From the NCBI GenBank assembly GCA_034679345.1, contig JAXDAY010000008.1:62001-126000 (forward strand): DNA of 64,000 bases, given 5' to 3'. The notes beneath the pieces were generated by a model. It did not search any database and was not told where the DNA came from. It worked only from the letters and a program-made list of their open reading frames with translations. This DNA is from JAXDAY01 sp034679345 (GTDB taxonomy: Bacteria; Eisenbacteria; RBG-16-71-46; CAIMUX01; VGJL01). Positions 34,957-44,117 of the stretch are shown one piece after another (the first letter of the stretch is position 1; each line of letters starts with the position of its first letter). A program made the position numbers and the translations under genes.

Positions 34957-36806
34957 TGATCCCTCCCGAGCAGCGTCTCGCGAACCCATAGCTCGAGGTG
35001 GATCAGCAGTGTGAGCCGATCGATCGGGACCGCGCCTCGGGAGGTGTCCTCGATCAGGCGACGCACCCGGACCCCGTCCAGGATCGACGGCATCCAGGCA
35101 TTGGGTCCGAGAAGCCAGTCGGCAGCCCTGTCCCGCCCAGGCCCGCGGAACCACCGCGACACGACGCTCGCCAGCGACCGCTTCGGCCGGACGAGAACGT
35201 CGGCCGGGATCCACTCGCTGAGAGCTTCACGGTGGAGACGTTTTCCGTGGCCGCCGTCCAGGCGATAGACGGCCGGCAGCCGGTCGAGCCAGCGGATCAC
35301 CTCCGCGTCCGCGAAGGGGAATCGCAGCGCAATCCTCGACTCCGCGGCGATTCGCCCCGCGGGAACGAAGACCGCCTCGGGGAGGAAGGTCCGCGAGCGG
35401 ATGTGGAGGGCCTGGGTCAGGGGGTCCCGGTCCCGGACCGGCTCACGCCAGCGATCGAGGATCCGCAGGGTCGTCTCCGCATCCCCGATGTGCCCGGCCC
35501 GGAGGAGTCGACTCAGGCTCGCATCGTCGAAGAGGGCGAATGGAGAGAGCACCCTCTCACGCTCCTCCTGCACCGCCAGGATCCGCGAGCCTCCGGATTG
35601 CCGGCCCAAGGCCGGAAGCCTCCGGGCGACGCCGCTGAACACCCGCCCCACGATCGGCGGGAGCACATCGACCGACTCGCGAAGGAGCAGCCACTTCCAG
35701 CCGGTTTCCTCGCCATGGACCGGGCCGACCCCCTGTCCCGTCCAGACGATCGGAACCTGGCCGACGGTCGATTCGATCAAGCGGACGTAAGGCGGAATCC
35801 ACGCCGAGGCGACCGGCTCCTCGAGGGTCCGCGCGGCGATCGGAAAGAGCGATGCGATCTCGTCGCTCGGGATGAGCTTCTCCCGGTGCATCGCTCCGAG
35901 CGCCCGCGCCGCCTGCCATGCCGGGATGCGCTCGTCCTCCAGCTCGTCGACGTCGCTGAAACCGAGCGCGAAGCTCGACACGGGTCCGCCGGCTCTCGCC
36001 CGGAGGTAGACGAGGGCGGAGGAGTCGGACCCGCCGCTCAGAAGCACTCCCATCCGGCCGCCGCTGTCGCAGCGGCGCACGACCCGGTCGAGGAGGAAAC
36101 GGTAGCCGTCCACGGCAGCCGAGAAGGAGAGGTCGAGCTCCGAACGCGTTTCCGGCTGGTCGTAGCGGATCACATCGACCTTCCCATGCGCGATCCGGAT
36201 CAGATGCCCTGGCGGCATCTTGTGAATCCCCTTGAGAAGCGTCTGCGGAGCAGGATTGAAGCCCAGGGAGAGCAGCACCCGGAGCTGGGCCGGGTCCAGG
36301 TCGGGTCGAACGGAGGGGTCGACCAGAAGGGCGCGCAGATCGGTGGCGAAGATCAGACGGCGTCTCGTGCGGTGAAGGTAGAGTGGCCGCGTCCCGAAGG
36401 GATCGCGAACGAGCCAGGTCGTCTCCGTGTCGTGGTCGTGAACCGCGGCCGCGAAGCTACCCTGCAGCTTCTCGAGGAAATCGGGGCCGGAGGCGCGAAA
36501 GCCGGCCGCGATCACTCCGGCCGAGCCCTCGACGGGGCCGAAGCCGTTGCGCTCGAGGTCCCTCGCCAGATCCGCCGCGTTATCGATCGTGCCGTCCAGA
36601 ACGACGCTGAAATCACGCACCATCTCGCGGCCGTTCGGCGGCCAGATGCCCGGCTCCTCGGGGTCGAGCGCGGCGAACCAGATCCCGGGGCGCCGGAGCT
36701 CGGCCACCTGTGGGCCTCGGCGCGGCATCCGGGTCACCATGCCGTTTAGGATCGACTCCTCGAACTGCGGGGATTCGAGAGCGATCTGACCGCAAATCCC
36801 GCCCAT
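34953..36806 (-). CDS. Asparagine-synthetase-like amidotransferase with no N-terminal glutaminase cysteine
   Basis: GAGGAG precedes the ATG at 36806; the protein is 617 residues. The N-terminal Ntn glutaminase fold (1-190) is recognisable (MPRRGPQ, LDGTIDNAADL, VRDPFGTRPLYL), but the start reads MGGICG instead of MCGIAG, so the catalytic Cys2 is a Gly. The ATP-pyrophosphatase domain is intact (LLSGGSDSSALV, residues 255-266), so adenylation of a carboxylate should still work, perhaps with free ammonia or another amine. Asparagine synthetase paralogues often modify cell-surface sugars or peptides. It is coupled to the beta-helix gene downstream. Confidence 0.75.
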   Translation of the reverse strand: MGGICGQIALESPQFEESILNGMVTRMPRRGPQVAELRRPGIWFAALDPEEPGIWPPNGREMVRDFSVVLDGTIDNAADLARDLERNGFGPVEGSAGVIAAGFRASGPDFLEKLQGSFAAAVHDHDTETTWLVRDPFGTRPLYLHRTRRRLIFATDLRALLVDPSVRPDLDPAQLRVLLSLGFNPAPQTLLKGIHKMPPGHLIRIAHGKVDVIRYDQPETRSELDLSFSAAVDGYRFLLDRVVRRCDSGGRMGVLLSGGSDSSALVYLRARAGGPVSSFALGFSDVDELEDERIPAWQAARALGAMHREKLIPSDEIASLFPIAARTLEEPVASAWIPPYVRLIESTVGQVPIVWTGQGVGPVHGEETGWKWLLLRESVDVLPPIVGRVFSGVARRLPALGRQSGGSRILAVQEERERVLSPFALFDDASLSRLLRAGHIGDAETTLRILDRWREPVRDRDPLTQALHIRSRTFLPEAVFVPAGRIAAESRIALRFPFADAEVIRWLDRLPAVYRLDGGHGKRLHREALSEWIPADVLVRPKRSLASVVSRWFRGPGRDRAADWLLGPNAWMPSILDGVRVRRLIEDTSRGAVPIDRLTLLIHLELWVRETLLGRDQ

Positions 36807-36894
36807 CGCCGATCTCCTCTGGGTGTCGGGGGTGGAAGCGACCCGCACTCTACCATCCCCATGCGGACGTGGGTAGGGCCGAATCGGGAATGGA

Positions 36895-37674
36895 TCAGCG
36901 TCGAGCGATGATGACGAGGTCGGAGGCGCCCCCAGTGCGCCGCGGGGTGCCCTTCAGGTCGCGGGCGAGCCGCACCCGGCCGAACCCCGCGCTCGAAACC
37001 AGCCTCTTCCACTCCGCGGGGGGCAGGATTTCGAGTAGAGATTCACCGATGTGCGTCTCCCACGGACCGAGATCGCTCGCGCGGTAGAGGAGCGTGGAGG
37101 TGAACCGGATCTTCCCCTCGACCGGATCCTGCCTTCGCAGAAGGATCCACTCCTCTCCTTCCCTGCGGAGGCTGCGCGTGGGGAACAGATGTCCCGTCTT
37201 GCGGATCGAGGAGAGATCGCGCAACTGCACGACGAGAAGCCCTCCAGGCCGCAGCGCCCGGGCGAAGGCGCGAAGCGCAGCCCGGCGCCGAGCGGGCGTG
37301 TGGGCATAGGCCATCGTGTTGCCGAGGCAGATGACGGCGTCGAACCCGCGCGGGCCCAAGACGCCGACCTGCTCGAGGTCCATGCGTTCGAGCCGCAGCT
37401 CGACGCCAAGCGCGGCCGCGCGTCGGCGTCCCTCCTGAATCATCTCCTCCGAGATGTCGACTCCGATCACATCGAAGCCGCGCCGCGCGAGCTCCTGGGT
37501 GTGCAGGCCGACCGCGCAACCGGCGTCGACCAGCCGATTCGCGCCGATCCCGCGGAGGTGCGACTCGAGCGCGTCGATCTCCGCCCGGATACGCTCCATG
37601 GACGCCAAGATCTCGTAAGCCGGAGCGAGCCGGCCGTAGAGCTTTCCGCTGTCGCGCAAACTAGCTCGCGCCAC
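36895..37674 (-). CDS. Class I SAM-dependent methyltransferase
   Basis: The 259-residue protein starts with GTG at 37674, 14 nt inside the end of the DUF2207 gene. The SAM-binding core is LVDAGCAVGLHTQELARRGFD with DISEEMI, followed by DAVICLGNTMAYAH and LRPGGLLVVQLRD. It resembles small-molecule methyltransferases of the methyltransferase-11/25 class. The substrate is unknown. The overlap suggests co-expression with the membrane protein upstream. Confidence 0.8.
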   Translation of the reverse strand: MARASLRDSGKLYGRLAPAYEILASMERIRAEIDALESHLRGIGANRLVDAGCAVGLHTQELARRGFDVIGVDISEEMIQEGRRRAAALGVELRLERMDLEQVGVLGPRGFDAVICLGNTMAYAHTPARRRAALRAFARALRPGGLLVVQLRDLSSIRKTGHLFPTRSLRREGEEWILLRRQDPVEGKIRFTSTLLYRASDLGPWETHIGESLLEILPPAEWKRLVSSAGFGRVRLARDLKGTPRRTGGASDLVIIARR

Positions 37675-39280
37675 TGCCGCCTCCTCCTCCGGCGGGCCCG
37701 GAGCGGCCCCCGCCGCTGGTGGTCATCGAAGCGAAGATCGCGGCCCACGCCGCCAAGTCGGCCCCGCCATCCCCGACCGCGTGGAGGTACGCCGGCGGCG
37801 TGACTCCCCACTTCTTGCCGGCCTTGAACCAGGCGGCCAGCAGACCGAAGGCGGCGGCAAAGGGGAGCCATCCATCGAATCGCGTCGGATCGACCGGCGA
37901 GGCTCCCCTCGCCGACTCCTTGATGTAGATCGCGAAAGCCTTCCAAGACAACGAACGCTCTTTCCCCTGGGCGCTGTGCAATGGGTATGTGGTTCCGAAG
38001 AGGACCGCGCCGAGCGCGGCCAGCCCCAGCGCAATCGTGAAGGCGATGCTCGACGGGCCCAGCGCCCCAAACCCGTCGATCAGGATCCAGAGGACTGAAC
38101 CGACCGCCAGCGCTCCGAAGAGGACGGCGAGACGGTAGAAGCGCGAGCGGACGCCGCGCATGCGGGGATCGAAGTCGCCGCGGCTTTCGAGATCGGCCTC
38201 GAGGGAGCGGCTGAAGGCGCTGAGGTTGCGCGCGATCCTCTCCCACGCCTTGCGCAGGGGGACTTGTCCCTGCGAATCCAGTTTCCGGAAGGCCGTGTCG
38301 AGGACGACCGTCTCCCACCGCGCGAGTGCGGCGGGGCGATTCGGAATGCTGAGCCTGGCGTCGTGCCGACCCAAGAGCGTGCGGCGCCCTTCGCTCTCGA
38401 TGCGCACGATGCCCCGTCGGGCAAGGTCCAGAAGAGTCGCCAAGGCGTGGTTCGCCGTGACCGAGCCGTCGCGAATCCCGCCCGCGATCGCGGGGGCGAG
38501 ATCGGCCGGCGGGGAGGAGACGACCGGCATGACGCCCAATGGGCCGAGATCCGCGATCGCGCCCCGGCGCACCTGCACCAGGACCACCAAGGAGATCAGA
38601 AGCAGGAGCCCCGCGAGCGCGATCGACACAGGGGCCCGGTCGCGGTGGAGCGACTCGGTGCGCTGCCAGAGGGGCATGTCCGCCACGGTGGCTTCGCCCG
38701 GCAGGACCACGTTGAGGACGACCGATCGGCCTCTTTTCAAGGAACCGAAAGAATAGCTGTAAATCGTGTCGCTGTCGATCGAGGCTGCAGCCGACGGCGC
38801 GGTCGTCGCCGCTTCGGGGGGCGACCAAGCTCGAGGCAGGACGAGGGTCGCCTGCGCGCGGTCGATCGCGTACTCGCGCTCCGTTGGGAAGAGATGCCAG
38901 TGAAGCACCCTTCGGCCGTCTTCGACACGAAGCGCGCCGCGGATGCGATACGTGAGCGTGAACGCGCGCGACGTGTCGCGCAGCTCGGGATAGGTCCACC
39001 GGATGCGGGTTTCACTCCTGCCTGGGCTGATGCGGATCGGGTCAGGGCTCTGGATGTTCTCGATGCCCTCGGACTTCCGGTGCCACAACTCCCGATGGGC
39101 GCGAGTGAAGGGACCGCCCTGGAAACGGAACACGAACTCCTCGGTCACGTCCATCGAGCCGTCGGCGATGACTTCGATGCGCGTGGAGTAGAGCTCGCAT
39201 CGGTACGACTTCGCGGAGGCGCCCATCGCGAGCACCGTCAGGATCGCCGATAGGCCAAGGAGACGCGAGATGCGGATCAT
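37661..39280 (-). CDS. DUF2207 membrane protein
   Basis: The ATG at 39280 overlaps the acetyltransferase stop (ATGA). A signal peptide (to about residue 24) leads a beta-rich extracytoplasmic domain typical of DUF2207 (VTEEFVFRFQGGPFTRAHREL). A membrane helix follows near 210-230 (ALAGLLLLISLVVLVQV), then a cytoplasmic part, two helices near 395-440, and a glycine-rich C-terminus (GPAGGGGGSGAS). The length of 539 fits the family. The function is unknown in all bacteria I know of. Confidence 0.8.
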   Translation of the reverse strand: MIRISRLLGLSAILTVLAMGASAKSYRCELYSTRIEVIADGSMDVTEEFVFRFQGGPFTRAHRELWHRKSEGIENIQSPDPIRISPGRSETRIRWTYPELRDTSRAFTLTYRIRGALRVEDGRRVLHWHLFPTEREYAIDRAQATLVLPRAWSPPEAATTAPSAAASIDSDTIYSYSFGSLKRGRSVVLNVVLPGEATVADMPLWQRTESLHRDRAPVSIALAGLLLLISLVVLVQVRRGAIADLGPLGVMPVVSSPPADLAPAIAGGIRDGSVTANHALATLLDLARRGIVRIESEGRRTLLGRHDARLSIPNRPAALARWETVVLDTAFRKLDSQGQVPLRKAWERIARNLSAFSRSLEADLESRGDFDPRMRGVRSRFYRLAVLFGALAVGSVLWILIDGFGALGPSSIAFTIALGLAALGAVLFGTTYPLHSAQGKERSLSWKAFAIYIKESARGASPVDPTRFDGWLPFAAAFGLLAAWFKAGKKWGVTPPAYLHAVGDGGADLAAWAAIFASMTTSGGGRSGPAGGGGGSGAS

Positions 39281-39870
39281 CGCCGCCTCGCCTTGCGACG
39301 CGCGGGCGGATGGTGGATCCCGCGCATCATCTCCCATTCATCGAGAGTGAGATCGAAGTAGAGCAGATCGACACGTTTGCCGCGCGACAAGATTGCGCGC
39401 CTCTGCACACCGCTCTGCGTATATCCCTGCCCCCGCAAGGCGCGGATCGACGCTTCGTTTCCGGCGAGCGCGAGCGCGTAGAGGCTGTAGAGACCAAGCT
39501 CGCCGAAGGCGTAGTCGAGCATGAGATTCTTCGCCTCGGTCCCGTAGCCCTTTCCACGGACCGCGGCGGGGTAGAGGAACATGCCTGTCATCGCGCGCCG
39601 ATTCGTCCAGTCGATCAGATGGAGGCCGATCGTGCCGATCAGGCGACGGCCCTTCCTGAGCTCGATTCCCAGGACCACATCGCGCGGAACACCGGAACCC
39701 GACGACATCTCGGAGATCCATTCCCGCTCGTCCTTGATCGACTTCGGGAATCGCGCGAGCAGGTACTGCCGAACTTCGGGATCGTTGATCCAGTCCGCCA
39801 GAACCGGAGCGTCTTGCTCCTCGAAGGGGCGGAGCTGGACGCGACGGCCGATGAGGAATGGACCCGGCAT
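39277..39870 (-). CDS. GNAT acetyltransferase (RimJ/RimL type)
   Basis: GGAGG precedes the ATG at 39870. The 197 residues contain VQLRPFEEQDAPVLADWIND, the acetyl-CoA loop VRGKGYGTEAKNLMLDYAF and ALAGNEASIRALRGQGYTQS, as in ribosomal-protein-type acetyltransferases. The substrate is unknown. It is the first gene of a three-gene overlapping unit with DUF2207 and the methyltransferase. Confidence 0.8.
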   Translation of the reverse strand: MPGPFLIGRRVQLRPFEEQDAPVLADWINDPEVRQYLLARFPKSIKDEREWISEMSSGSGVPRDVVLGIELRKGRRLIGTIGLHLIDWTNRRAMTGMFLYPAAVRGKGYGTEAKNLMLDYAFGELGLYSLYALALAGNEASIRALRGQGYTQSGVQRRAILSRGKRVDLLYFDLTLDEWEMMRGIHHPPARRKARRR

Positions 39871-40082
39871 GTGACCTCCCGATTCTCGGGCGACTGCCCG
39901 CATTGCGTCGTCTTCGGGTGGGATCTTGCCACGTCCGGCCCGGGGGCGCCATGGGCTGTCGAGTGGTTTGGCCCCTGCTTGAGCATTCCGCCGTGGGCCA
40001 CCGAGCCGGGAACATCGACTATGATGGGCTGTTATCTCACCGTTGATCCGGGGCGGGAAGGAATTGGCCGATGGAGGACGAT

Positions 40083-40511
40083 ATGAGCGACGCCAACCCC
40101 ATCGAGCGCTGGAGATCCTGGTCTCCGCACTTGCTCAGCATCCTGCGCATCATCGCGGCATTTCTGTTCTTTCAGATCGGAACGGCGAAGATTCTCGCCT
40201 TTCCGGCGGCCGTCGTCCCGGGCGGCGGCACCGCGCCTCTGACATCGCTCGGCGGCATCGCCGGGATCCTGGAGATCGTCGGGGGCGCGCTCTTGCTGGT
40301 CGGCTGGCTCACCCGTCCAGTGGCCTTCCTGGTCTCCGGCGAGATGGCGGTGGCCTACTTCGTCGGTCACGCTTCCGGAGGATTCTGGCCCGTCTTGAAT
40401 GGCGGAGGTCCGGCCATCTCGTTCTGTTTCATCTGGCTCTACATCTCAGCGGCGGGACCCGGGCCATGGAGCGTCGATGCGCGCCTTCGACGCGAGAGTG
40501 GGACGACCTAG
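40083..40511 (+). CDS. DoxX-family membrane protein
   Basis: I chose the ATG at 40083 because GGAGG stands 5 nt before it; an earlier in-frame ATG at 40071 has no such site. The 142 residues have four membrane helices (ILRIIAAFLFFQIGTAKI, GIAGILEIVGGALLLVGWL, PVAFLVSGEMAVAYFV, ISFCFIWLYIS), as in DoxX proteins of the membrane redox-associated family. The function is unclear. Confidence 0.85.
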   Translation: MSDANPIERWRSWSPHLLSILRIIAAFLFFQIGTAKILAFPAAVVPGGGTAPLTSLGGIAGILEIVGGALLLVGWLTRPVAFLVSGEMAVAYFVGHASGGFWPVLNGGGPAISFCFIWLYISAAGPGPWSVDARLRRESGTT

Positions 40512-40854
40512 CGTCTGGATTCGGGACACTGGGAGCGCAGTAAATCGAGATCCACGCCGATTCGGATCCGGCGACGGTTTGAAAGATTGTCAAGGCAACG
40601 GCGCAGGGACCGTCAAAATGTCCGGAGCGGGGCACCCGGATTCTTCTCTCATGACAGCGCATCGAGCGTCATCCCCTCCAACTCCTGACTTTCGAGGCCG
40701 ATCGGGATGGGCACGGCGAATGGCCCAAGAGTTGCTTCCTTTCCAAAGTGGCGAAGCCTCGGCCGATCGTCCGGCCTCGAGACGCGCTGTCGACGGCCGC
40801 ATGGCATTCGGATTCGTTGCGAGGCCCATCGAATCGAATAAGGAGGAAATCGAA
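40512..40854. other. 343-nt gap with no recognised feature
   Basis: No gene of normal composition, hairpin terminator or repeat is obvious between doxX and the metal-binding protein gene. An AGGAGGA ribosome site lies at the right end and belongs to the next gene. An upstream extension of that gene in the same frame (from 40399) is open but has unusual composition and overlaps doxX, so it is not counted. Confidence 0.5.
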
Positions 40855-41445
40855 ATGAAGCTCATCGGCAACATCGTGCCTCCCGCGCTCGGGATGGCGG
40901 CTCTCGCATGGGTCGCCGTCGCGGTCGCAGGCGGCGAGAAGCCCGCACCGGCGCCCCCCTCCACGCAGAAGGCCGAGGAGGCCGGACAGACGCGCACTTC
41001 ACTACACGGCGGCTATGTGACGAAGACCAAATCGCATCACTTCGAGACGGTTTTTGGATCCGATGGCGTCCGGGTCTATATGTACTCGGCCGACCAGTAT
41101 CCGCTCTCGCTGGAGAAGGCGACCGGAGTCGTCGGGATCAAGGACGGCAGCGGCTCGGCGCGGGAGGTCAAGTTGGTCACCCTCCAGCCCAAGGAGGGAG
41201 AGAAGACGATCTACTTCTGCACGATGAACGACACGCCTCCGGCGACAGCGGCCGGCGACTGCCCCAAGTGCGGGATGCAGCTCGTCCGGCAGACCGGGCT
41301 CTTTGCCGCTGCGGATCTCTCCCAAGCGAAACCGGGCAGCGTCACGGCGGAGGTGCGCTTGACAGGACTGCCGGGAGCCGAGAAGGAAGTGACTTTCGCG
41401 CAGACGAACGCGCCCCCTCAGGCAGAGGAGCCGAATCGGAAGTAG
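40855..41445 (+). CDS. Periplasmic heavy-metal-binding-domain protein
   Basis: AAGGAGG precedes the ATG at 40855. A signal peptide (ending AVAGG) is followed by about 90 residues of unknown fold. A heavy-metal-binding domain like those of CusB/efflux partners (YFCTMNDTPPATAAGDCPKC, then GMQLV) lies near residues 120-145. It has CxxxN in place of the usual CPMHP. It may bind copper or another soft metal in the periplasm. No efflux pump genes are nearby. Confidence 0.65.
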   Translation: MKLIGNIVPPALGMAALAWVAVAVAGGEKPAPAPPSTQKAEEAGQTRTSLHGGYVTKTKSHHFETVFGSDGVRVYMYSADQYPLSLEKATGVVGIKDGSGSAREVKLVTLQPKEGEKTIYFCTMNDTPPATAAGDCPKCGMQLVRQTGLFAAADLSQAKPGSVTAEVRLTGLPGAEKEVTFAQTNAPPQAEEPNRK

Positions 41446-41553
41446 GATGGGCCGAGGCTTCGCTCTAGGATCTCGATGCGGAGGGATTCGGGTGCGGACG
41501 GCGGCAGCACCCAAGGCTATCCACCTCGAGTTCTTGCGAAAGGGCGGATCCCG

Positions 41554-42402
41554 ATGGTCGAATACCCCTTGTTCACGGTCGACGCCTTCGCCAAGGCCCC
41601 ATTCCACGGGAATCCGGCCTCGGTCTGCATTCTCGATCGCGATCTCCCGGAGAGCACGATGCAGGCGATCGCGGCGGAGCTGAACCACTCTGAGACGGCG
41701 TTTCTCCGGCCACTGGACGGGCCGCCACAGGTCGCCACCCGTTTCTCCCTGCGATGGTTCACGCCCGAGGTCGAGGTTCCGCTCTGCGGCCATGCGACCC
41801 TTGCCTCTTCGGCCGTGCTCTTCCGGGAGCTCGCCAACCCGGCGGCGGAGATTCGCTTCGAGACCAGATCCGGCGTCCTGGCGGCATTCCGGGAAGAGAC
41901 GCGGATCGCACTCGATCTGCCGGCTGAGGACTTCACGCCGGCGACGGTCCGGGCCGAGGTCCTCACGGCGCTGGGTTTGCGCGTCGTGGAAGCCGCCTGC
42001 TACGCCCGCGGCGATCGGAACCTCCTCCTTCATCTGGCGGATGAGCGAGAGGTTCGGAACCTGACTCCAGACTTCGTTCTGCTTCGGAGGGCCAAGGGCA
42101 ATGAGCCCTTCCTGGGCGTGATCGTGACGGCCGCCGGAAGCGGCGCGTGCGATTTCGTCTCGCGCTACTTCGCCCCCTGGGTCGGCATTGACGAGGATCC
42201 AGTCACCGGATCCGCCCACTGCGCTCTCGCCCCATACTGGGCGCGCCTCACAGGAAAGGACGAGATGCGCGCTTGCCAGGCCTCGAAACGCGGTGGCGAG
42301 ATCGTCGTGCGACTGAAGGGCGATCGCGTTCACCTCCTCGGAGACGCGTTCGTGTTGACCTCCGGCGTGCTCCGGTTGGCGAGTGAGGGGAGTGGCGCCT
42401 GA
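41554..42402 (+). CDS. PhzF-family isomerase/epimerase
   Basis: The 282-residue protein has the diaminopimelate-epimerase-like double fold of PhzF: FTVDAFAKAPFHGNPASV, the conserved Glu in LNHSETAFL, RWFTPEVEVPLCGHATLAS and GIDEDPVTGSAHCAL. PhzF enzymes isomerise small cyclic or aromatic metabolites. The substrate cannot be told from the sequence. Confidence 0.88.
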   Translation: MVEYPLFTVDAFAKAPFHGNPASVCILDRDLPESTMQAIAAELNHSETAFLRPLDGPPQVATRFSLRWFTPEVEVPLCGHATLASSAVLFRELANPAAEIRFETRSGVLAAFREETRIALDLPAEDFTPATVRAEVLTALGLRVVEAACYARGDRNLLLHLADEREVRNLTPDFVLLRRAKGNEPFLGVIVTAAGSGACDFVSRYFAPWVGIDEDPVTGSAHCALAPYWARLTGKDEMRACQASKRGGEIVVRLKGDRVHLLGDAFVLTSGVLRLASEGSGA

Positions 42403-42506
42403 ATAGGAACCGGCTCGATCGACATCCACTGCCCTCGGTTCGAGACGGGCGATCGCGGGGGAAGGGGTTGCGCAAGTCCGCCGGTTGACGGAGAATCGGC
42501 CGCGCC

Positions 42507-44027
42507 ATGCTTCCGGGCCATCCGAGAGCGATGCTCACAAGTGAACGACGGAGACCGGCCGGCGCCCGGCTTGGGCTCGCTTCTCTCGGTCGGGGTCCGC
42601 TGCTTCTCATTGTCGCGACTGCGATCCTCCCTCGCCTGCCGCACATCTGGGCGCCGATCGTCGGCTGGCACTCCTGGCGTCAGGCGGACACCGCCGCAAT
42701 CGCCAGGAACTTCCACGTCGGCGGCATGAACCTGCTCTACCCGGCCGTCGACTGGTCGGGGGCAGGCCCCGGCTTCGTCGAATCCGAGTTTCCCCTCTTC
42801 CCGTTCCTCGTGGCGGGCCTCTACCGCCTCTTCGGCCCGGATGTCGTGTGGGGTCGCATCCTGGCCATCGTCTTCGCGACCGGCGCAGCGCTCTACCTCG
42901 CCCGCCTCTGCTCACGCTATCTCGACCGTTGGGCCGCCGCGTACGCTGCCGCCGCCTTTAGTCTCCTGCCGATCAGCAGCTACATCGGCGTCGCTTTCAT
43001 GCCGGAGTCGCTCATGCTCTTGGCATCCGTGGCCGCCGTCGACCATCTCGACCTGTGGTCCACGACTGGACGGGAGCGAGACCGGTGGGCCTCGGCGGCG
43101 TGGTTGGCCCTCGCGATCGCCGTGAAGCTTCCCGAGCTCTTCCTGGGCGTGCCGATCGCCTATCTCATGGGACGTCGACTCGGGTGGCGGATGGTCGCGA
43201 CGCCTGCGGTGTGGCTCTACGCCGCGGTGGCCTTGATTCCGCCCGCGCTGTGGTACGCGCACGCGCATCGGCTCGGCGAGATGACCGGCCTCAGCTTCGG
43301 GATCTGGGAGGCCGGAAGCGACAAGTGGGGCAATCTCGATCTCCTCACAAGCGGCTCCTTCTATGTCAAGCTGCTCATCGGCAGGCTGATCGAGCGTCAT
43401 CTCGCATACGCGGGCGCTGCGCTCCTTGCCATCGGACTCATCCTATCGCGCTCGAGGCGCGATCTCGGAACTTTCAAGTGGTGGATCGCGGGGGGCGCGC
43501 TCTACCTTCTCGTGGTAGCCAAAGGCAACTCGGTTCACGACTACTATCAGTTGCCCATCCTCGCGCCCATGAGTCTCTGGATCGGCGTCGCCATCGCCCA
43601 GGCTCTTCGCCGCGCGGAAGCGACCCCCATGCGGATCGCGGGAAGAATCCTCGCCCTGGCGTTTGCGGCGCTCTGCCTCGCGCGAGTCCCCCACTTCCTG
43701 GGCAAGGAGATCGCCGGCGCATCCCTCGTGGAGCATGCCCGGATCGTGCGCTCGGTCGTGCCGCCCGAGACGCTGGTGATCGTGGTCGACAACGGCGATC
43801 CGACCTTCCTGTACCACATCGACCGCAGGGGCTGGCACGCCGGCGCCGCGACGCTCACACCTGAGTGGATCGAGGCCCGGCGGCGCGAAGGGGCCGCATA
43901 CATCGTCTCCCTCGCCGGTCGTCCCGGAGATCGGGAAGCGCGATCCGCGCTCGAGAGGCTCCAGAGCCTCGGCGCGAACCGTTCGCCCACGAGCGATCTG
44001 CTCGTTCTCGACCTGAAGAGCCCGTGA
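42507..44027 (+). CDS. Polytopic membrane glycosyltransferase (GT39/PMT-like)
   Basis: The 506-residue protein has roughly ten membrane helices. The loop after the first helix carries the hydrophilic motif of lipid-linked sugar transferases (GWHSWRQADTAAIARNF), and a soluble domain ends the chain. It is similar in class to the transferase at 30792 but not a close copy. It probably glycosylates an extracytoplasmic acceptor. Start at 42507 or the ATG at 42531. Confidence 0.75.
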   Translation: MLPGHPRAMLTSERRRPAGARLGLASLGRGPLLLIVATAILPRLPHIWAPIVGWHSWRQADTAAIARNFHVGGMNLLYPAVDWSGAGPGFVESEFPLFPFLVAGLYRLFGPDVVWGRILAIVFATGAALYLARLCSRYLDRWAAAYAAAAFSLLPISSYIGVAFMPESLMLLASVAAVDHLDLWSTTGRERDRWASAAWLALAIAVKLPELFLGVPIAYLMGRRLGWRMVATPAVWLYAAVALIPPALWYAHAHRLGEMTGLSFGIWEAGSDKWGNLDLLTSGSFYVKLLIGRLIERHLAYAGAALLAIGLILSRSRRDLGTFKWWIAGGALYLLVVAKGNSVHDYYQLPILAPMSLWIGVAIAQALRRAEATPMRIAGRILALAFAALCLARVPHFLGKEIAGASLVEHARIVRSVVPPETLVIVVDNGDPTFLYHIDRRGWHAGAATLTPEWIEARRREGAAYIVSLAGRPGDREARSALERLQSLGANRSPTSDLLVLDLKSP

Positions 44028-44117
44028 TCCTGCTTCTCAATCGCCGTCGATTCCTGCCCTCCAAGTGGATTATCTTCTGTTCAGGAAAGCCGGAGGCGCC
44101 GAGCGAGGGAGGGTCCG

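Noticed and set aside
40399..40854. Upstream extension of the metal-binding protein gene
   Set aside because: It overlaps the doxX gene, has unusual composition, and a signal peptide and strong ribosome site start at 40855.
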